Shown piece after piece: positions 9,999-18,110 of a stretch of DNA of 53,108 nt (position 1 is the stretch's first letter; each line of letters opens with the position of its first letter). The notes beneath the pieces are model-generated. The model worked only from the letters and a program-made list of their open reading frames with translations. It did no database searches and was not told where the DNA came from. The DNA is from Pseudomonadota bacterium (GTDB lineage Bacteria; Pseudomonadota; Alphaproteobacteria; Sphingomonadales; Sphingomonadaceae). The position numbers and the translations under genes were made by a program. Location: contig JAEZIO010000014.1 in NCBI GenBank assembly GCA_023436615.1, positions 1-53,108 on the forward strand, given 5' to 3'.

Positions 9999-11254
9999 AC
10001 CGCCGTCATGATCAGCGACGCGTTGGTGCCGCCGAAGCCGAAGCTGTTGTTCAGCACCGCGCGCACCTTGCGCTCCTTGGCCTTGTGCGGGACGAGGTCG
10101 ACTCCGGACGTGCCTTCGCTCGGATTGTCGAGGTTGAGCGTCGGGGGGACGATCTGGTCGCGCATCGCCAGGATGCAGAAGATGCTCTCGACCGCTCCGG
10201 CGCCACCGAGCAGGTGCCCGATCGCCGACTTGGTCGAGCTCATCGAGACGTTGCCGATGTGATTGCCGAACAGGCGTCGAACAGCGCCGAGCTCGAGCTC
10301 GTCGCCCAGCGGCGTCGAGGTGCCGTGCGCGTTGATATAATCGATGTCGCCCAGGTCGAGGCCGGAGCGCTTGAGCGCATTTTCCATCGCCCGGTAGCCG
10401 CCCGCACCCTCCGGATGCGGCGCGGTCACGTGATAGGCGTCGCCCGACATTCCATAGCCCACGAGCTCGGCGTAGATTTTCGCGCCGCGCTTCTTCGCCC
10501 GCTCATATTCCTCGAGGACGACGACGCCGGAGCCTTCGCCCATAACGAAGCCGTCGCGGTCCTTGTCGTAGGGCCGGCTCGCCTTCTGCGGCTCGTCGTT
10601 GAAGTGGGTCGACAGCGCCCGCGCCTGCGCGAAGCCGGCGATCCCGATCGGGCAGATCGTCGCCTCCGCGCCGCCGGCGAGCATCACGTCGGCGTCGCCG
10701 AGAGCGATCATCCGGCCCGCGTCGCCGATCGAGTGCGCTCCAGTCGAGCAGGCGGTCACGACGGCGTGATTGGGGCCCATCAGGCCGTATTTGATGCTGA
10801 CCTGGCCCGAGACGAGGTTGATCAGGCGCCCGTGGACGAAATGCGGGCTCACCCGGCCTGGCCCCTTTTCGTGAAGCACCAGGCTTTCGGTCTCGATTCC
10901 GGGAAGGCCTCCGATTCCCGAGCCGATCGAAACGCCCGCACGGAAACGCTCCTCCTCGCTCATGTCGGTGAGGCCGGCGTCCTCGATCGCCTGGCCGGCG
11001 GCATCGATGCCGTAGACGATGAACGGGTCCACCTGGCGCTGCACCTTGTGGTCGACCCGCTTGTTCGGATCGAAACCATATTCGTGGTCTGCGGGCTTCA
11101 CCTCGCAGGCGATGCGGCACTTGTACTCGCTGGCGTCGAACTTGGTGATTTGTCCCGCGCCGCTCTTGCCGGCCAGGATGTTGCGCCAGCTGGTTTCCAC
11201 GTCGCCGCCGAGCGGCGTCACCAGCCCCAGTCCTGTCACTACGACACGGCGCAT
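9995..11254 (-). CDS. fabF: Beta-ketoacyl-ACP synthase II
   Basis: Condenses malonyl-ACP with acyl-ACP in type II fatty acid synthesis. 419 residues from the ATG at 11254, which has GGAGG upstream and matches the usual MRRVVVTGLG start; an upstream in-frame ATG would add 21 unlikely residues. The Cys-His-His triad is C169 (TACSTGAHS), H310 (NAHGTSTPLGD) and H347 (SAIGHLLGGAG). Lies downstream of acpP and translationally coupled to mltG. Confidence 0.97.
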   Translation of the reverse strand: MRRVVVTGLGLVTPLGGDVETSWRNILAGKSGAGQITKFDASEYKCRIACEVKPADHEYGFDPNKRVDHKVQRQVDPFIVYGIDAAGQAIEDAGLTDMSEEERFRAGVSIGSGIGGLPGIETESLVLHEKGPGRVSPHFVHGRLINLVSGQVSIKYGLMGPNHAVVTACSTGAHSIGDAGRMIALGDADVMLAGGAEATICPIGIAGFAQARALSTHFNDEPQKASRPYDKDRDGFVMGEGSGVVVLEEYERAKKRGAKIYAELVGYGMSGDAYHVTAPHPEGAGGYRAMENALKRSGLDLGDIDYINAHGTSTPLGDELELGAVRRLFGNHIGNVSMSSTKSAIGHLLGGAGAVESIFCILAMRDQIVPPTLNLDNPSEGTSGVDLVPHKAKERKVRAVLNNSFGFGGTNASLIMTAV

Positions 11255-11284
11255 GATTTTGCCTCCATAACCAACAGGCCCAAA

Positions 11285-11374
11285 CCCGTTCGGGCTGAGC
11301 CTGTCGAAGCCCTGCATTGATTAGAACGCCTTATAAAGAAAAGGCAGCCCTTCGACATGCTCAGGGCGAGCGGG
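11285..11374. repeat. Inverted pair of a 29-nt dispersed repeat between acpP and fabF
   Basis: The unit at 11285-11313 (core words CTGAGC and TGTCGAAG) recurs in inverted orientation at 11346-11374, with a few paired differences between arms, so the 90 nt can fold into a long hairpin. It sits in the acpP-fabF intergenic region on the minus-strand transcript. Repeats with the CCTGTCGAAG word are widely scattered in sphingomonad genomes (recalled, not searched). Confidence 0.75.
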
Positions 11375-11382
11375 AGTTGGGC

Positions 11383-11619
11383 TCAGCCCTGGTTCTGATC
11401 GATATAGTCGGTCGCGTCCTTGACCGTCGAAATCTTCTCCGCGGCGTCGTCCGGAATCTCGACGTTGAACTCTTCCTCGAACGCCATCACCAGCTCGACG
11501 ATGTCGAGGCTGTCGGCGCCGAGATCGTCGATGAAGCTCGCTTCCGGCGTCACCTTCTCCGGCTCGACACCGAGGTGCTCGACGACGATCTTCTTCACCC
11601 GGTCGGCAGTCTCGCTCAT
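11383..11619 (-). CDS. acpP: Acyl carrier protein
   Basis: 78-residue acidic carrier protein for fatty acid synthesis. Serine 37 in GADSLDIVELV receives the 4'-phosphopantetheine arm. Length and sequence are typical. It is upstream of fabF and mltG in the same direction, separated from fabF by the inverted repeat pair at 11285-11374, which may modulate the relative expression of the abundant ACP and the enzyme (inference). Confidence 0.98.
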   Translation of the reverse strand: MSETADRVKKIVVEHLGVEPEKVTPEASFIDDLGADSLDIVELVMAFEEEFNVEIPDDAAEKISTVKDATDYIDQNQG

Positions 11620-11693
11620 TGGGGCTTTCCTCCGTGTTTTTGCTTTCGCGATGCCCTAGCGGCGCGGGTTGCGGCTAGCAAGTGGTCCGAACC

Positions 11694-11727
11694 GTCATTG
11701 CGAGGAGCGCAGCGACGAAGCAATCCA
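11694..11727. repeat. Single copy of the GTCATTGCGAGG dispersed repeat
   Basis: A 34-nt unit beginning GTCATTGCGAGGAGCG and ending GAAGCAATCCA lies between acpP and the metallopeptidase-like gene. The same unit recurs at 13797-13830 with an inverted partner. It is an internal near-palindrome (TTGC-GAGG... / GAAGCAA) typical of a dispersed intergenic repeat family. Confidence 0.75.
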
Positions 11728-11770
11728 CTGGCGCGACGCCGCGTTGCTTGGCTAACGCTTTGCAACGACG

Positions 11771-12265
11771 ATGACGAAAGCACGTCCCCTGACTCAAGGC
11801 GAGATCGAGCTCGCCCGCTCGATCTTCGGCGACGCGATCGACTATCGGCAAGTGCATATGGTCCGCGGAAAATGGTGGCCGTTCCAGCCCAGGAGCGTTG
11901 CGATGGCGCCCACCGGCAACATCCACTTCCATCCGCACGGAGACCTGTGGTCGGAAGATTTCTCGATGGAGCCGCTGTGGACGCAGGGCTTCTTCATCCA
12001 CGAAATGACGCATGTCTGGCAGACGCAGAAAGGCGGCCGCTTCTATCTTCCGCTCGCCCGCCATCCCTTCTGCCGGTACCGCTACAGGCTCGTGCCGGGC
12101 CGCCCGTTTCATCGCTACGGGCTCGAGCAACAGGCCGAGATCGTGCGGCACATCTTCCTCGCGCAGCGCGGCGCGAACCTCGTTGCTCCGCCCGGCGATT
12201 TACTGCCCTTCAGTCAGGCTTCTTCGCCACCGCCACCATCGCCGGGCGAAGCAGCCGGTCCTTGA
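11771..12265 (+). CDS. Putative zinc metallopeptidase-like protein (vgr-related type)
   Basis: 164 residues with an HExxH zinc motif, H77-E-M-T-H81, inside the helix IHEMTHVWQTQKGG. Upstream are NIHFHPHGDLWSEDF and downstream are basic/aromatic segments ending in a proline-rich tail. Proteins of this shape are often labelled vgr-related in sphingomonads, without any demonstrated type VI secretion role. No signal peptide. Its last 56 nt overlap grpE on the other strand; the proline-rich tail (SSPPPPSPGEAAGP) lies in this overlap and may be non-conserved. Substrate unknown. Confidence 0.75.
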   Translation: MTKARPLTQGEIELARSIFGDAIDYRQVHMVRGKWWPFQPRSVAMAPTGNIHFHPHGDLWSEDFSMEPLWTQGFFIHEMTHVWQTQKGGRFYLPLARHPFCRYRYRLVPGRPFHRYGLEQQAEIVRHIFLAQRGANLVAPPGDLLPFSQASSPPPPSPGEAAGP

Positions 12266-12764
12266 GCATGTAGCCGGCCTGCATCTCCTCGACGATCGTG
12301 CCCGGCTCGGCGTCTGCGCTCGGGACTTCCATCATCGCCTGGTGCTTGTGCGGGTCGAGCGGCTGGCCCAGCGCTTCGATGCGAGTCACGCCGTTGCGCG
12401 AGAACACCGCATCGAGCTCGCGGGCGGTAGATTCGATTCCCGCGAGGAAGTTGCTCGCGACCTTGTCGGCGCGAAGCTCCTCGCCGACGGCGGCGAGCGC
12501 CCGGTCGAGGTGGTCCTTGATCGCAAGCATGTCGCGCGCGAAGGTCGCCGACGCATAGGAAGCCGCCTGTTGCTTCTCGGCCTCCAGCCGGCGGCGCACG
12601 TTCTGGACTTCCGCGGCGGCGTAGAGGGCCTTGCTGTTGGCTTCCTCCAGCGCCTTCTCGAGCTCCGCCAGCCGGTCGTGCTCGGCCAGCTCGGGGGCCT
12701 CCTCCGCCGTCTCCTTGCGGATCTCGTCCGCCTCTTCGTGCAACTCTTCTTCGTCCTGCATCAT
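12210..12764 (-). CDS. grpE: Nucleotide exchange factor GrpE
   Basis: Co-chaperone that releases ADP from DnaK. 184 residues: an acidic N-terminal region, a long coiled-coil helix (about 27-90), and the beta-rich DnaK-contacting domain with IEALGQPLDPHKHQAM and the family-typical VEEMQAGYMLKDRLLRPAMV. Its ATG overlaps the hrcA stop by 4 nt, so it is the second gene of an hrcA-grpE heat-shock operon. Confidence 0.96.
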   Translation of the reverse strand: MMQDEEELHEEADEIRKETAEEAPELAEHDRLAELEKALEEANSKALYAAAEVQNVRRRLEAEKQQAASYASATFARDMLAIKDHLDRALAAVGEELRADKVASNFLAGIESTARELDAVFSRNGVTRIEALGQPLDPHKHQAMMEVPSADAEPGTIVEEMQAGYMLKDRLLRPAMVAVAKKPD

Positions 12765-13783
12765 CCCATCAATCTCGTTAGCGCCTTGGCGGTGAAATCC
12801 ACCATGGGGACCACCCGGGCATAGTTCAACCGCGTCGGCCCGATCACTCCGACAACGCCGACCACCTCGCCATGGCTCCCGCGATACGGGGCCGCGATGA
12901 CGGAGGAACCGGACAGAGCGAACATCCGGTTCTCGCTGCCGATGAAGATGCGGCAGCCCGGAGCATCGCGGGCGCTTTCCAGTACTCGCGCGATTTCCTG
13001 GCGATTCTCCAGCTCGTCGAGCAGCTTGCGCACCCGCTCCAGGTCGGCCGCGGCGCTGTCGTCGATAAGGTTAGCCTGGCCGCGAACGATCAGCACAGGG
13101 CGACGCGCATGGTCCTGGGTCCAGGCGGCAAGCCCGCCGGCGACCAGCTCGGCTGCGGCCGCGTCGATCGCTTCCTTGCGGTCGCGGATTTCCTGCCGCA
13201 GCCGCGCTTCGGCTTCCGCGAGCGTCATCCCGGCGAGCCGCGAATTGATGAAGTTGGCGACTTCGTTGAGGGCGCTCGTACTCGTTCCGGGCTCGAGCGA
13301 GACGATCCGGTTCTCGACATTGCCGTCGGCGCCGACCAGCACCGCGAGCGCGCGATCGGGGGCAAGCGGCACGAGGTTGAGCTGCCTCAGCCGAAGCTCC
13401 TGCTTCGGGGCAAGCACCACGCCGGCCGCCTGGCTCAGTCCCGACAGCGCAGCCGTAGCGGCCGCCAGTGCATCCTCGATCGGCTGGTCGCGGCCGATCT
13501 GGCGCTCGATCTCCGCGCGCTCGCGCGGGTCCGGAGCGGAAGCCTGCATGATGCCGTCGACGAACAGCCGGAGCCCGCTCTCTGTCGGCACCCGCCCGGC
13601 GGACGTGTGCGGGTGGGTGAGAAGCCCACGCTCCTCGAGCTCCTGCATGACGCCGCGAATCGACGCCGGAGACAGGCTGACCGTCCCCGTCAGCGCCTTG
13701 GACCCCACCGGCAGCCCGCGGTCGAGATAAGCCTCAACGACGAGCCCGAAAATCTCGCGCATCCGGTCGGTCATCTCGGACAT
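12761..13783 (-). CDS. hrcA: Heat-inducible transcriptional repressor HrcA
   Basis: Repressor of chaperone operons that binds CIRCE elements. 340 residues from the start at 13783 (MSEMTDRMREIF); two upstream in-frame ATGs (13801, 13837) fall in the dispersed repeat and would add repeat-encoded residues. The N-terminal winged helix includes GSKALTGTVSLSPASIRGVM and EERGLLTHPHTSAGRVPTE; the GAF-like and insertion domains follow. I found no CIRCE inverted repeat (TTAGCACTC-type) upstream here, so its targets, such as groESL, are presumably elsewhere. Confidence 0.95.
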   Translation of the reverse strand: MSEMTDRMREIFGLVVEAYLDRGLPVGSKALTGTVSLSPASIRGVMQELEERGLLTHPHTSAGRVPTESGLRLFVDGIMQASAPDPRERAEIERQIGRDQPIEDALAAATAALSGLSQAAGVVLAPKQELRLRQLNLVPLAPDRALAVLVGADGNVENRIVSLEPGTSTSALNEVANFINSRLAGMTLAEAEARLRQEIRDRKEAIDAAAAELVAGGLAAWTQDHARRPVLIVRGQANLIDDSAAADLERVRKLLDELENRQEIARVLESARDAPGCRIFIGSENRMFALSGSSVIAAPYRGSHGEVVGVVGVIGPTRLNYARVVPMVDFTAKALTRLMG

Positions 13784-13796
13784 GGGGAGCGACGCC

Positions 13797-13873
13797 GTCA
13801 TTGCGAGGAACGTAGTGACGAAGCAATCCAGGTGCAAAACAGGCCTGGATTGCTTCGCTCCGCTCGCAACGAC
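13797..13873. repeat. Inverted pair of the GTCATTGCGAGG dispersed repeat between hrcA and rph
   Basis: The unit at 13797-13830 faces an inverted, slightly shorter unit at about 13844-13873. The two arms share GAAGCAATCCAGG-like sequence and flank a short AT-containing spacer, so the 77 nt can form a strong hairpin. It occupies the hrcA-rph divergent intergenic region and would lie in the hrcA 5' leader if that transcript starts beyond it. Confidence 0.78.
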
Positions 13874-13938
13874 GGGTGTGGCGCGACGGCGCCCGCCGGT
13901 CTAGGGACGCCCCGCACCAGTATCAGGAGAATGTCCGA

Positions 13939-14655
13939 ATGCGCCCGAGCGGCCGCGCCCCCGACCAGATGCGAACGATCGCCTTCGAGCCGCACTTCAC
14001 CCGCCACGCGGAAGGCTCCTGCCTGGTGAGCTTCGGCGACACGCGGGTGCTGGTCACCGCATCGATCGAGGAAAAGGTGCCTCCCTTCCTCCGCGGCAAG
14101 GGTCAGGGCTGGGTCACGGCCGAATATGGAATGCTCCCCCGCGCAACGCATACGCGCGGAAACCGGGAGGCTGCGAAGGGCAAGCAATCGGGCAGGACGC
14201 AGGAAATCCAGCGTCTCATCGGTCGATCGCTGCGCGCCGTCGTCGATCTTCGAAAGCTCGGCGAGCGACAGATCGTCGTCGATTGCGACGTGATCCAGGC
14301 CGACGGGGGCACGCGCACAGCGGCGATTTCCGGCGCGTGGGTCGCGCTGCGGATCGCCGTCGATCGCTTGCTCGAGTCGAAGTCGCTGACCGACGACCCG
14401 ATCCGCACGCAGGTGGCCGCCGTCAGTTGCGGCGTGTTCGACGGCGCCGCCGTGCTCGACCTCGACTATGACGAGGACAGCAAGGCCGGCTGCGACGGCA
14501 ATTTCGTTTTGACCGCCGACGGCGCGATCGTCGAAGCGCAGGTGACCGCCGAGGGCGAATGCTATGACGAGGAGCTGCTCTTGCGGCTGCTTCGCCTGGC
14601 CCGCATCGGCTGCGGCGAAATCTTCGAGGCGCAACTCAAGGCGGCCGGCAAATGA
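13939..14655 (+). CDS. rph: Ribonuclease PH
   Basis: Phosphorolytic 3'-5' exoribonuclease that trims tRNA 3' ends. 238 residues from the ATG at 13939 (MRPSGRAPDQMR), with AGGAGA at 13925-13930. Family motifs: RHAEGSCLVSFGDTRV, RTQEIQRLIGRSLRA and VDCDVIQADGGTRTAAI. Its stop overlaps rdgB by 4 nt (ATGA). Divergent from hrcA. Confidence 0.97.
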   Translation: MRPSGRAPDQMRTIAFEPHFTRHAEGSCLVSFGDTRVLVTASIEEKVPPFLRGKGQGWVTAEYGMLPRATHTRGNREAAKGKQSGRTQEIQRLIGRSLRAVVDLRKLGERQIVVDCDVIQADGGTRTAAISGAWVALRIAVDRLLESKSLTDDPIRTQVAAVSCGVFDGAAVLDLDYDEDSKAGCDGNFVLTADGAIVEAQVTAEGECYDEELLLRLLRLARIGCGEIFEAQLKAAGK

Positions 14656-15272
14656 GGGAAATCGGCGAGAGGCTGGTCATCGCGACCCACAATCCGGGCA
14701 AGCTGCGCGAGATCGCCGCGCTGATCGAGCCGCTCGGGATCGCCTGCGTCGGCGCCGAGGAGCTCGGACTGCCGGAGCCGGAGGAGATCGGCAACAGCTT
14801 CGCCGACAATGCCGACCTGAAGGCGCGCGAGGCCGCGGACCTTTCCGGGCTGCCCGCGCTCGCCGACGACAGCGGACTTTGCGTCGATGCAATCCACGGC
14901 ATGCCCGGTATCTTCTCCGCGCGCTGGGCCGAAGACGCGCAAGGCAACCGCGACTGGATGCGCGCCATGGAGCGAGTCTGGCGCGAAACCGAAGCGACCG
15001 AGCCTGACGCGGCCGCCGCCGCCCACTTCGTCTGCGTGCTGTCGCTGGCCTGGCCCAACGATGGGCAGACGGAGAGCTTCGAAGGGCGGGTTGACGGGAC
15101 TCTCGTATGGCCGCCGCGCGGCGAGCGCGGTTTCGGCTACGACCCGATGTTCGTGCCGGCCGGCTACGACACCACCTTCGGCGAGATGGACCCGGAGCGG
15201 AAGCATTCGATAAGCCACCGCGCCGATGCGTTTCGCAAGCTGGTTGAAGCTTTGGAGCCCTCGTCATCCTGA
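14652..15272 (+). CDS. rdgB: XTP/dITP diphosphatase (RdgB/HAM1)
   Basis: House-cleaning pyrophosphatase hydrolysing dITP, XTP and ITP to monophosphates. 206 residues with ATHNPGKLREIAAL at the N-terminus, ADDSGLCVDAI holding the base-catalysing aspartates, and RGFGYDPMFVP. Translationally coupled to rph. The stop codon (15270-15272) is provided by the dispersed repeat starting at 15263, and the last residues (PSSS) are at its edge. Confidence 0.96.
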   Translation: MREIGERLVIATHNPGKLREIAALIEPLGIACVGAEELGLPEPEEIGNSFADNADLKAREAADLSGLPALADDSGLCVDAIHGMPGIFSARWAEDAQGNRDWMRAMERVWRETEATEPDAAAAAHFVCVLSLAWPNDGQTESFEGRVDGTLVWPPRGERGFGYDPMFVPAGYDTTFGEMDPERKHSISHRADAFRKLVEALEPSSS

Positions 15273-15343
15273 ACTTGTTTCAGGATCCATTTTCGAAACC
15301 CGCGCCAGCGGAGGAATGGATGCTGAAACGAGTTCAGCATGAC
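15263..15343. repeat. Inverted pair of a TCATCCTGAA-type repeat joining rdgB and hemW
   Basis: The left arm at 15263-15289 (GTCATCCTGAAC...GATCCA) and inverted right arm at 15317-15343 (TGGATGCTG...CAGCATGAC) flank a 27-nt spacer. The left arm supplies the rdgB stop codon; the right arm contains the hemW start region, so both genes end or begin within the repeat. This is a different family from the repeats at 11285 and 11694. Confidence 0.82.
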
Positions 15344-16471
15344 AATTCCCTCGCCCTGTACGTCCACTGGCCTTTCTGCGTTTCGAAATGCCCCTATTGC
15401 GACTTCAACAGCCACGTTCGTGACAGCATCGACCAGGATCAATGGCGTCAGGCGCTTCTCGGCGATCTCGCTCACGAGGCGCGCCTGCTCCCCGGCCGGA
15501 CGCTGACCTCCATCTTCTTCGGCGGCGGCACTCCGTCGCTGATGGACCCGGCCACGGTCGCCGCCATCGTCGAGCAGGCGCAGCGCCACTGGGAAGCGGC
15601 GGCCGACATCGAAATCACGCTGGAAGCCAATCCCAATTCGGTGGAAGCCGCGCGCTTCGCGGATCTCGCGGCGGCCGGGGTCAACCGTCTCTCGCTCGGC
15701 CTCCAGAATTTCGACGACGAGGCGCTGCGGTTCCTCGGCCGCGCGCATTCGGCTCGCGAAGGCCTGTCGGCTCTGGCCACCGCGCAGGAGCATTTCCCAC
15801 GCGTCAGCTTCGACCTGATTTACGCGCTTCCCGGCGACAGCGAAAATAGCTGGGGGCAAACGCTGCGCCGCGCGCTTTCGCTCGGAACGACCCATCTGTC
15901 GCTCTACCAGCTCACGATCGAGCCAGGCACACGGTTTGCGACGATGGTTGCGCGAGGCGATTTCGAACCGCTCGGAAGCGACGAATCGGCCGCGCTGTAC
16001 GAGCTCACGCACGCACTCACCTGCGAAGCCGGCCTCCCGGCCTATGAGATCAGCAACCATGCCGCGCCCGGCTCAGAGAGCCGCCACAACCTGACCTACT
16101 GGCGCTACGGCGACTATGCGGGGATCGGCCCCGGCGCGCACGGGCGCCGGCTCGGATCGCGAACGGTCCGCCACCGCAAGCCGGAGAATTTCCTGTCCGC
16201 GCTGCAGCGCTACGGCCACGCAATCGCCGAAGAAGCCCCCCTCGAGCCGAGGGAAGCCGCGGACGAGGCGCTGGTGATGGGACTGCGGCTCAACGAGGGG
16301 ATCGACATCGACGCGGCCCAAGGCCGGCTCGGCGCTGCCCTCGTCGACTGGACGCGAGTCGATCGGCTCGTCGCCAGCGGCCATCTGGCGCGATCAGGCG
16401 CACGGATCAGCGCCACGCCGGCCGGGCGCCTTCTGCTGGATTATGTGCTCGCCGAGATTGCCGCGGCTTAG
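15320..16471 (+). CDS. hemW: Radical SAM family heme chaperone HemW
   Basis: 383 residues from the ATG at 15320, chosen because GGAGG lies just upstream (about 15310-15314); an alternative start at 15275 would add 15 repeat-encoded residues. The radical SAM motif is CVSKCPYCDFN, that is C-x3-C-x2-C, near the N-terminus, followed by FFGGGTPSLM, ITLEANPNS, NRLSLGLQNFDD and a C-terminal HemN-like domain. HemW binds heme and is thought to deliver it to membrane targets; it lacks coproporphyrinogen oxidase activity in characterised cases. Third gene after rph-rdgB. Confidence 0.94.
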   Translation: MLKRVQHDNSLALYVHWPFCVSKCPYCDFNSHVRDSIDQDQWRQALLGDLAHEARLLPGRTLTSIFFGGGTPSLMDPATVAAIVEQAQRHWEAAADIEITLEANPNSVEAARFADLAAAGVNRLSLGLQNFDDEALRFLGRAHSAREGLSALATAQEHFPRVSFDLIYALPGDSENSWGQTLRRALSLGTTHLSLYQLTIEPGTRFATMVARGDFEPLGSDESAALYELTHALTCEAGLPAYEISNHAAPGSESRHNLTYWRYGDYAGIGPGAHGRRLGSRTVRHRKPENFLSALQRYGHAIAEEAPLEPREAADEALVMGLRLNEGIDIDAAQGRLGAALVDWTRVDRLVASGHLARSGARISATPAGRLLLDYVLAEIAAA

Positions 16472-16474
16472 CGG

Positions 16475-16789
16475 CTATTTCGGCGGCTGCGCCGAGTAAC
16501 GGTAACGCTCCTCGGCCGTATACACATAGTCGCTCAGCTGCAGCTCGGCGTCGTCCGCCGCCGATTTCTTGGACATGCCGTTCTTGACGTTGAACGTCAC
16601 GAGCTTCGCCTTGAAGCCGGACTCCACCGTCGCGCAGGTCTTGCGCGCATAGTCCTTGAAGCCGTCGACTCCGACATTCGCCGATTTCGCGCTTGCCACC
16701 GCCTGGCCCAGGCACGACACATAGTCATGTCGGAGGTCGGTCGAGGCGGCCTGCACCATCATCGCTGCCGCAATCATCGTCACTACCAT
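16475..16789 (-). CDS. Small exported protein, function unknown
   Basis: 104 residues. The first 16 (MVVTMIAAAMMVQAAS) form a short signal peptide. The mature part has two cysteines (SCLGQ and KTCATV), likely a disulfide, and ends in a Tyr-rich segment. Start at 16789 is favoured by AAGGGGA upstream and the signal peptide; the longer upstream frame overlaps rsmI. Convergent with hemW (3-nt gap) and divergent from rsmI. I do not recognise a family. Confidence 0.7.
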   Translation of the reverse strand: MVVTMIAAAMMVQAASTDLRHDYVSCLGQAVASAKSANVGVDGFKDYARKTCATVESGFKAKLVTFNVKNGMSKKSAADDAELQLSDYVYTAEERYRYSAQPPK

Positions 16790-16906
16790 CAGACTCGTCC
16801 CCTTGAGAGCTGATGTCCGGGAGAATGACTCCTTTTGCAGGACATTGGAAGTAGGGGATTTTCCGGACCGCTTGCCGATGCCGAACGTATCGCCGATGGT
16901 CGCGCG

Positions 16907-17731
16907 ATGGAGCCTGGGCTGTATGTCGTCGCGACGCCGATCGGGAACCTCGGCGACCTGTCTCCACGGGCCGCCGAGACTCTTCGCAACGCCCAGCTCA
17001 TCCTCGCCGAGGACACGCGCGTCACCGGCAAGCTGCTCGCTCACATCGGTGCAAAAGTGCCGATGCGGCGCTACGACGATCATTCACGAGAGTCGGACCG
17101 CGACGCCATCGTCGAGCGCCTTGCCCGTGAGGCGATTGCGATTGTCAGCGACGCCGGCACCCCGCTCATCTCCGACCCGGGCTACAAGCTGGTCCGCGCG
17201 GCTCGCGAAGCGGGTCGCGAAGTCGTGGCGGTGCCCGGTCCCTGCGCTGCCGTCGCTGCCTTGAGCATTGCCGGCCTGCCAACCGATCGCTTTCTGTTTC
17301 TCGGCTTTCTCCCTGCCAGGCCGAAGGCGCGCGCCGATGCCATCGGCGAGGTGGCGCGCGTCCGCGCAACCCTCGTCATCTATGAGGGCGGCCCCCGCGT
17401 GGCAGACACGCTTCTCGCGCTCTCGGCAATCCTCGGCCCGCGCGAGGCGGCGGTCGCTCGCGAGCTTACGAAGCTGCACGAGGAATGCGTCGCGGGGACG
17501 TTGCCGGAGCTTGCGGCGCGCTACGCCGAAACGGTTCCGAAGGGCGAGCTGGTGATCGTCGTCGGTCCCCCGACCGAGGCGGAGGTCGCGAGCGACGCCA
17601 CCATCGATGCGCTTCTCACGAACGCGCTGGCACGCCTGTCGCCGTCGCGCGCAGCGGCCGAGGTCGCCGAACAGCTCAACATCCCGCGCAAGCGCGCTTA
17701 CGCACGCGCCCTCGATCTGTCGAAGCGGTGA
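16907..17731 (+). CDS. rsmI: 16S rRNA 2'-O-ribose C1402 methyltransferase
   Basis: Methylates the 2'-hydroxyl of C1402 in the ribosomal decoding centre using SAM. 274 residues from the ATG at 16907 (MEPGLYVVATPIGNLGDLS, the canonical N-terminus). Family motifs: SDAGTPLISDPGYKLV and VPGPCAAVAALSIAGLPTDRF. No Shine-Dalgarno is obvious. Its stop overlaps yraN by 4 nt (GTGA). Confidence 0.96.
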   Translation: MEPGLYVVATPIGNLGDLSPRAAETLRNAQLILAEDTRVTGKLLAHIGAKVPMRRYDDHSRESDRDAIVERLAREAIAIVSDAGTPLISDPGYKLVRAAREAGREVVAVPGPCAAVAALSIAGLPTDRFLFLGFLPARPKARADAIGEVARVRATLVIYEGGPRVADTLLALSAILGPREAAVARELTKLHEECVAGTLPELAARYAETVPKGELVIVVGPPTEAEVASDATIDALLTNALARLSPSRAAAEVAEQLNIPRKRAYARALDLSKR

Positions 17732-18078
17732 AGCGGCAGCAGGCGGAGCGTCGCGGGCGCAGCGCGGAGACCCTCGCCGCGATGTACCTCCGGCTCAAGG
17801 GCTGGCGAATCCTCGCCCGGCGCGCCCGAGTGGCCGGGGGCGAGGTCGATCTCGTCGCACGCCGCGGAAACGTGCTCGCCTTCATCGAGGTGAAAGCGCG
17901 GGCGAGCGCCGACGCCGCGGCCTTCGCACTGGACGAATATCGGCTGCGCCGCGTGGCCGTTGCGGCCGAGCGGCTTGCGCCGCGCTTCATGCGCGCCGGC
18001 GACGATGTCCGGATCGACGCAATCTACGTCGTTCCGCGGCGTCTCCCGCGCCATCTGCCGAACGTCTGGCAAGGGTGA
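17728..18078 (+). CDS. YraN / UPF0102 family protein
   Basis: 116 residues from a GTG start at 17728 overlapping the rsmI stop. The Holliday-junction-resolvase-like core shows GGEVDLVARRGNVLAFIEVK, that is E-VD...EVK, the conserved PD-(D/E)XK-like arrangement of this family. It usually follows rsmI in many bacteria, as here. Role unproven; a nuclease or nucleic-acid-binding function is inferred from fold. gshB follows directly. Confidence 0.92.
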   Translation: MKRQQAERRGRSAETLAAMYLRLKGWRILARRARVAGGEVDLVARRGNVLAFIEVKARASADAAAFALDEYRLRRVAVAAERLAPRFMRAGDDVRIDAIYVVPRRLPRHLPNVWQG

Positions 18079-18110
18079 CAAATTCCACGCCGTCGCCTAG
18101 CGCGCCCGGC

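Noticed and set aside
13784..13938. CIRCE operator or RpoH promoter expected before hrcA-grpE
   Set aside because: I could not find the CIRCE inverted repeat or a good RpoH-type promoter; the space is taken by a dispersed repeat.
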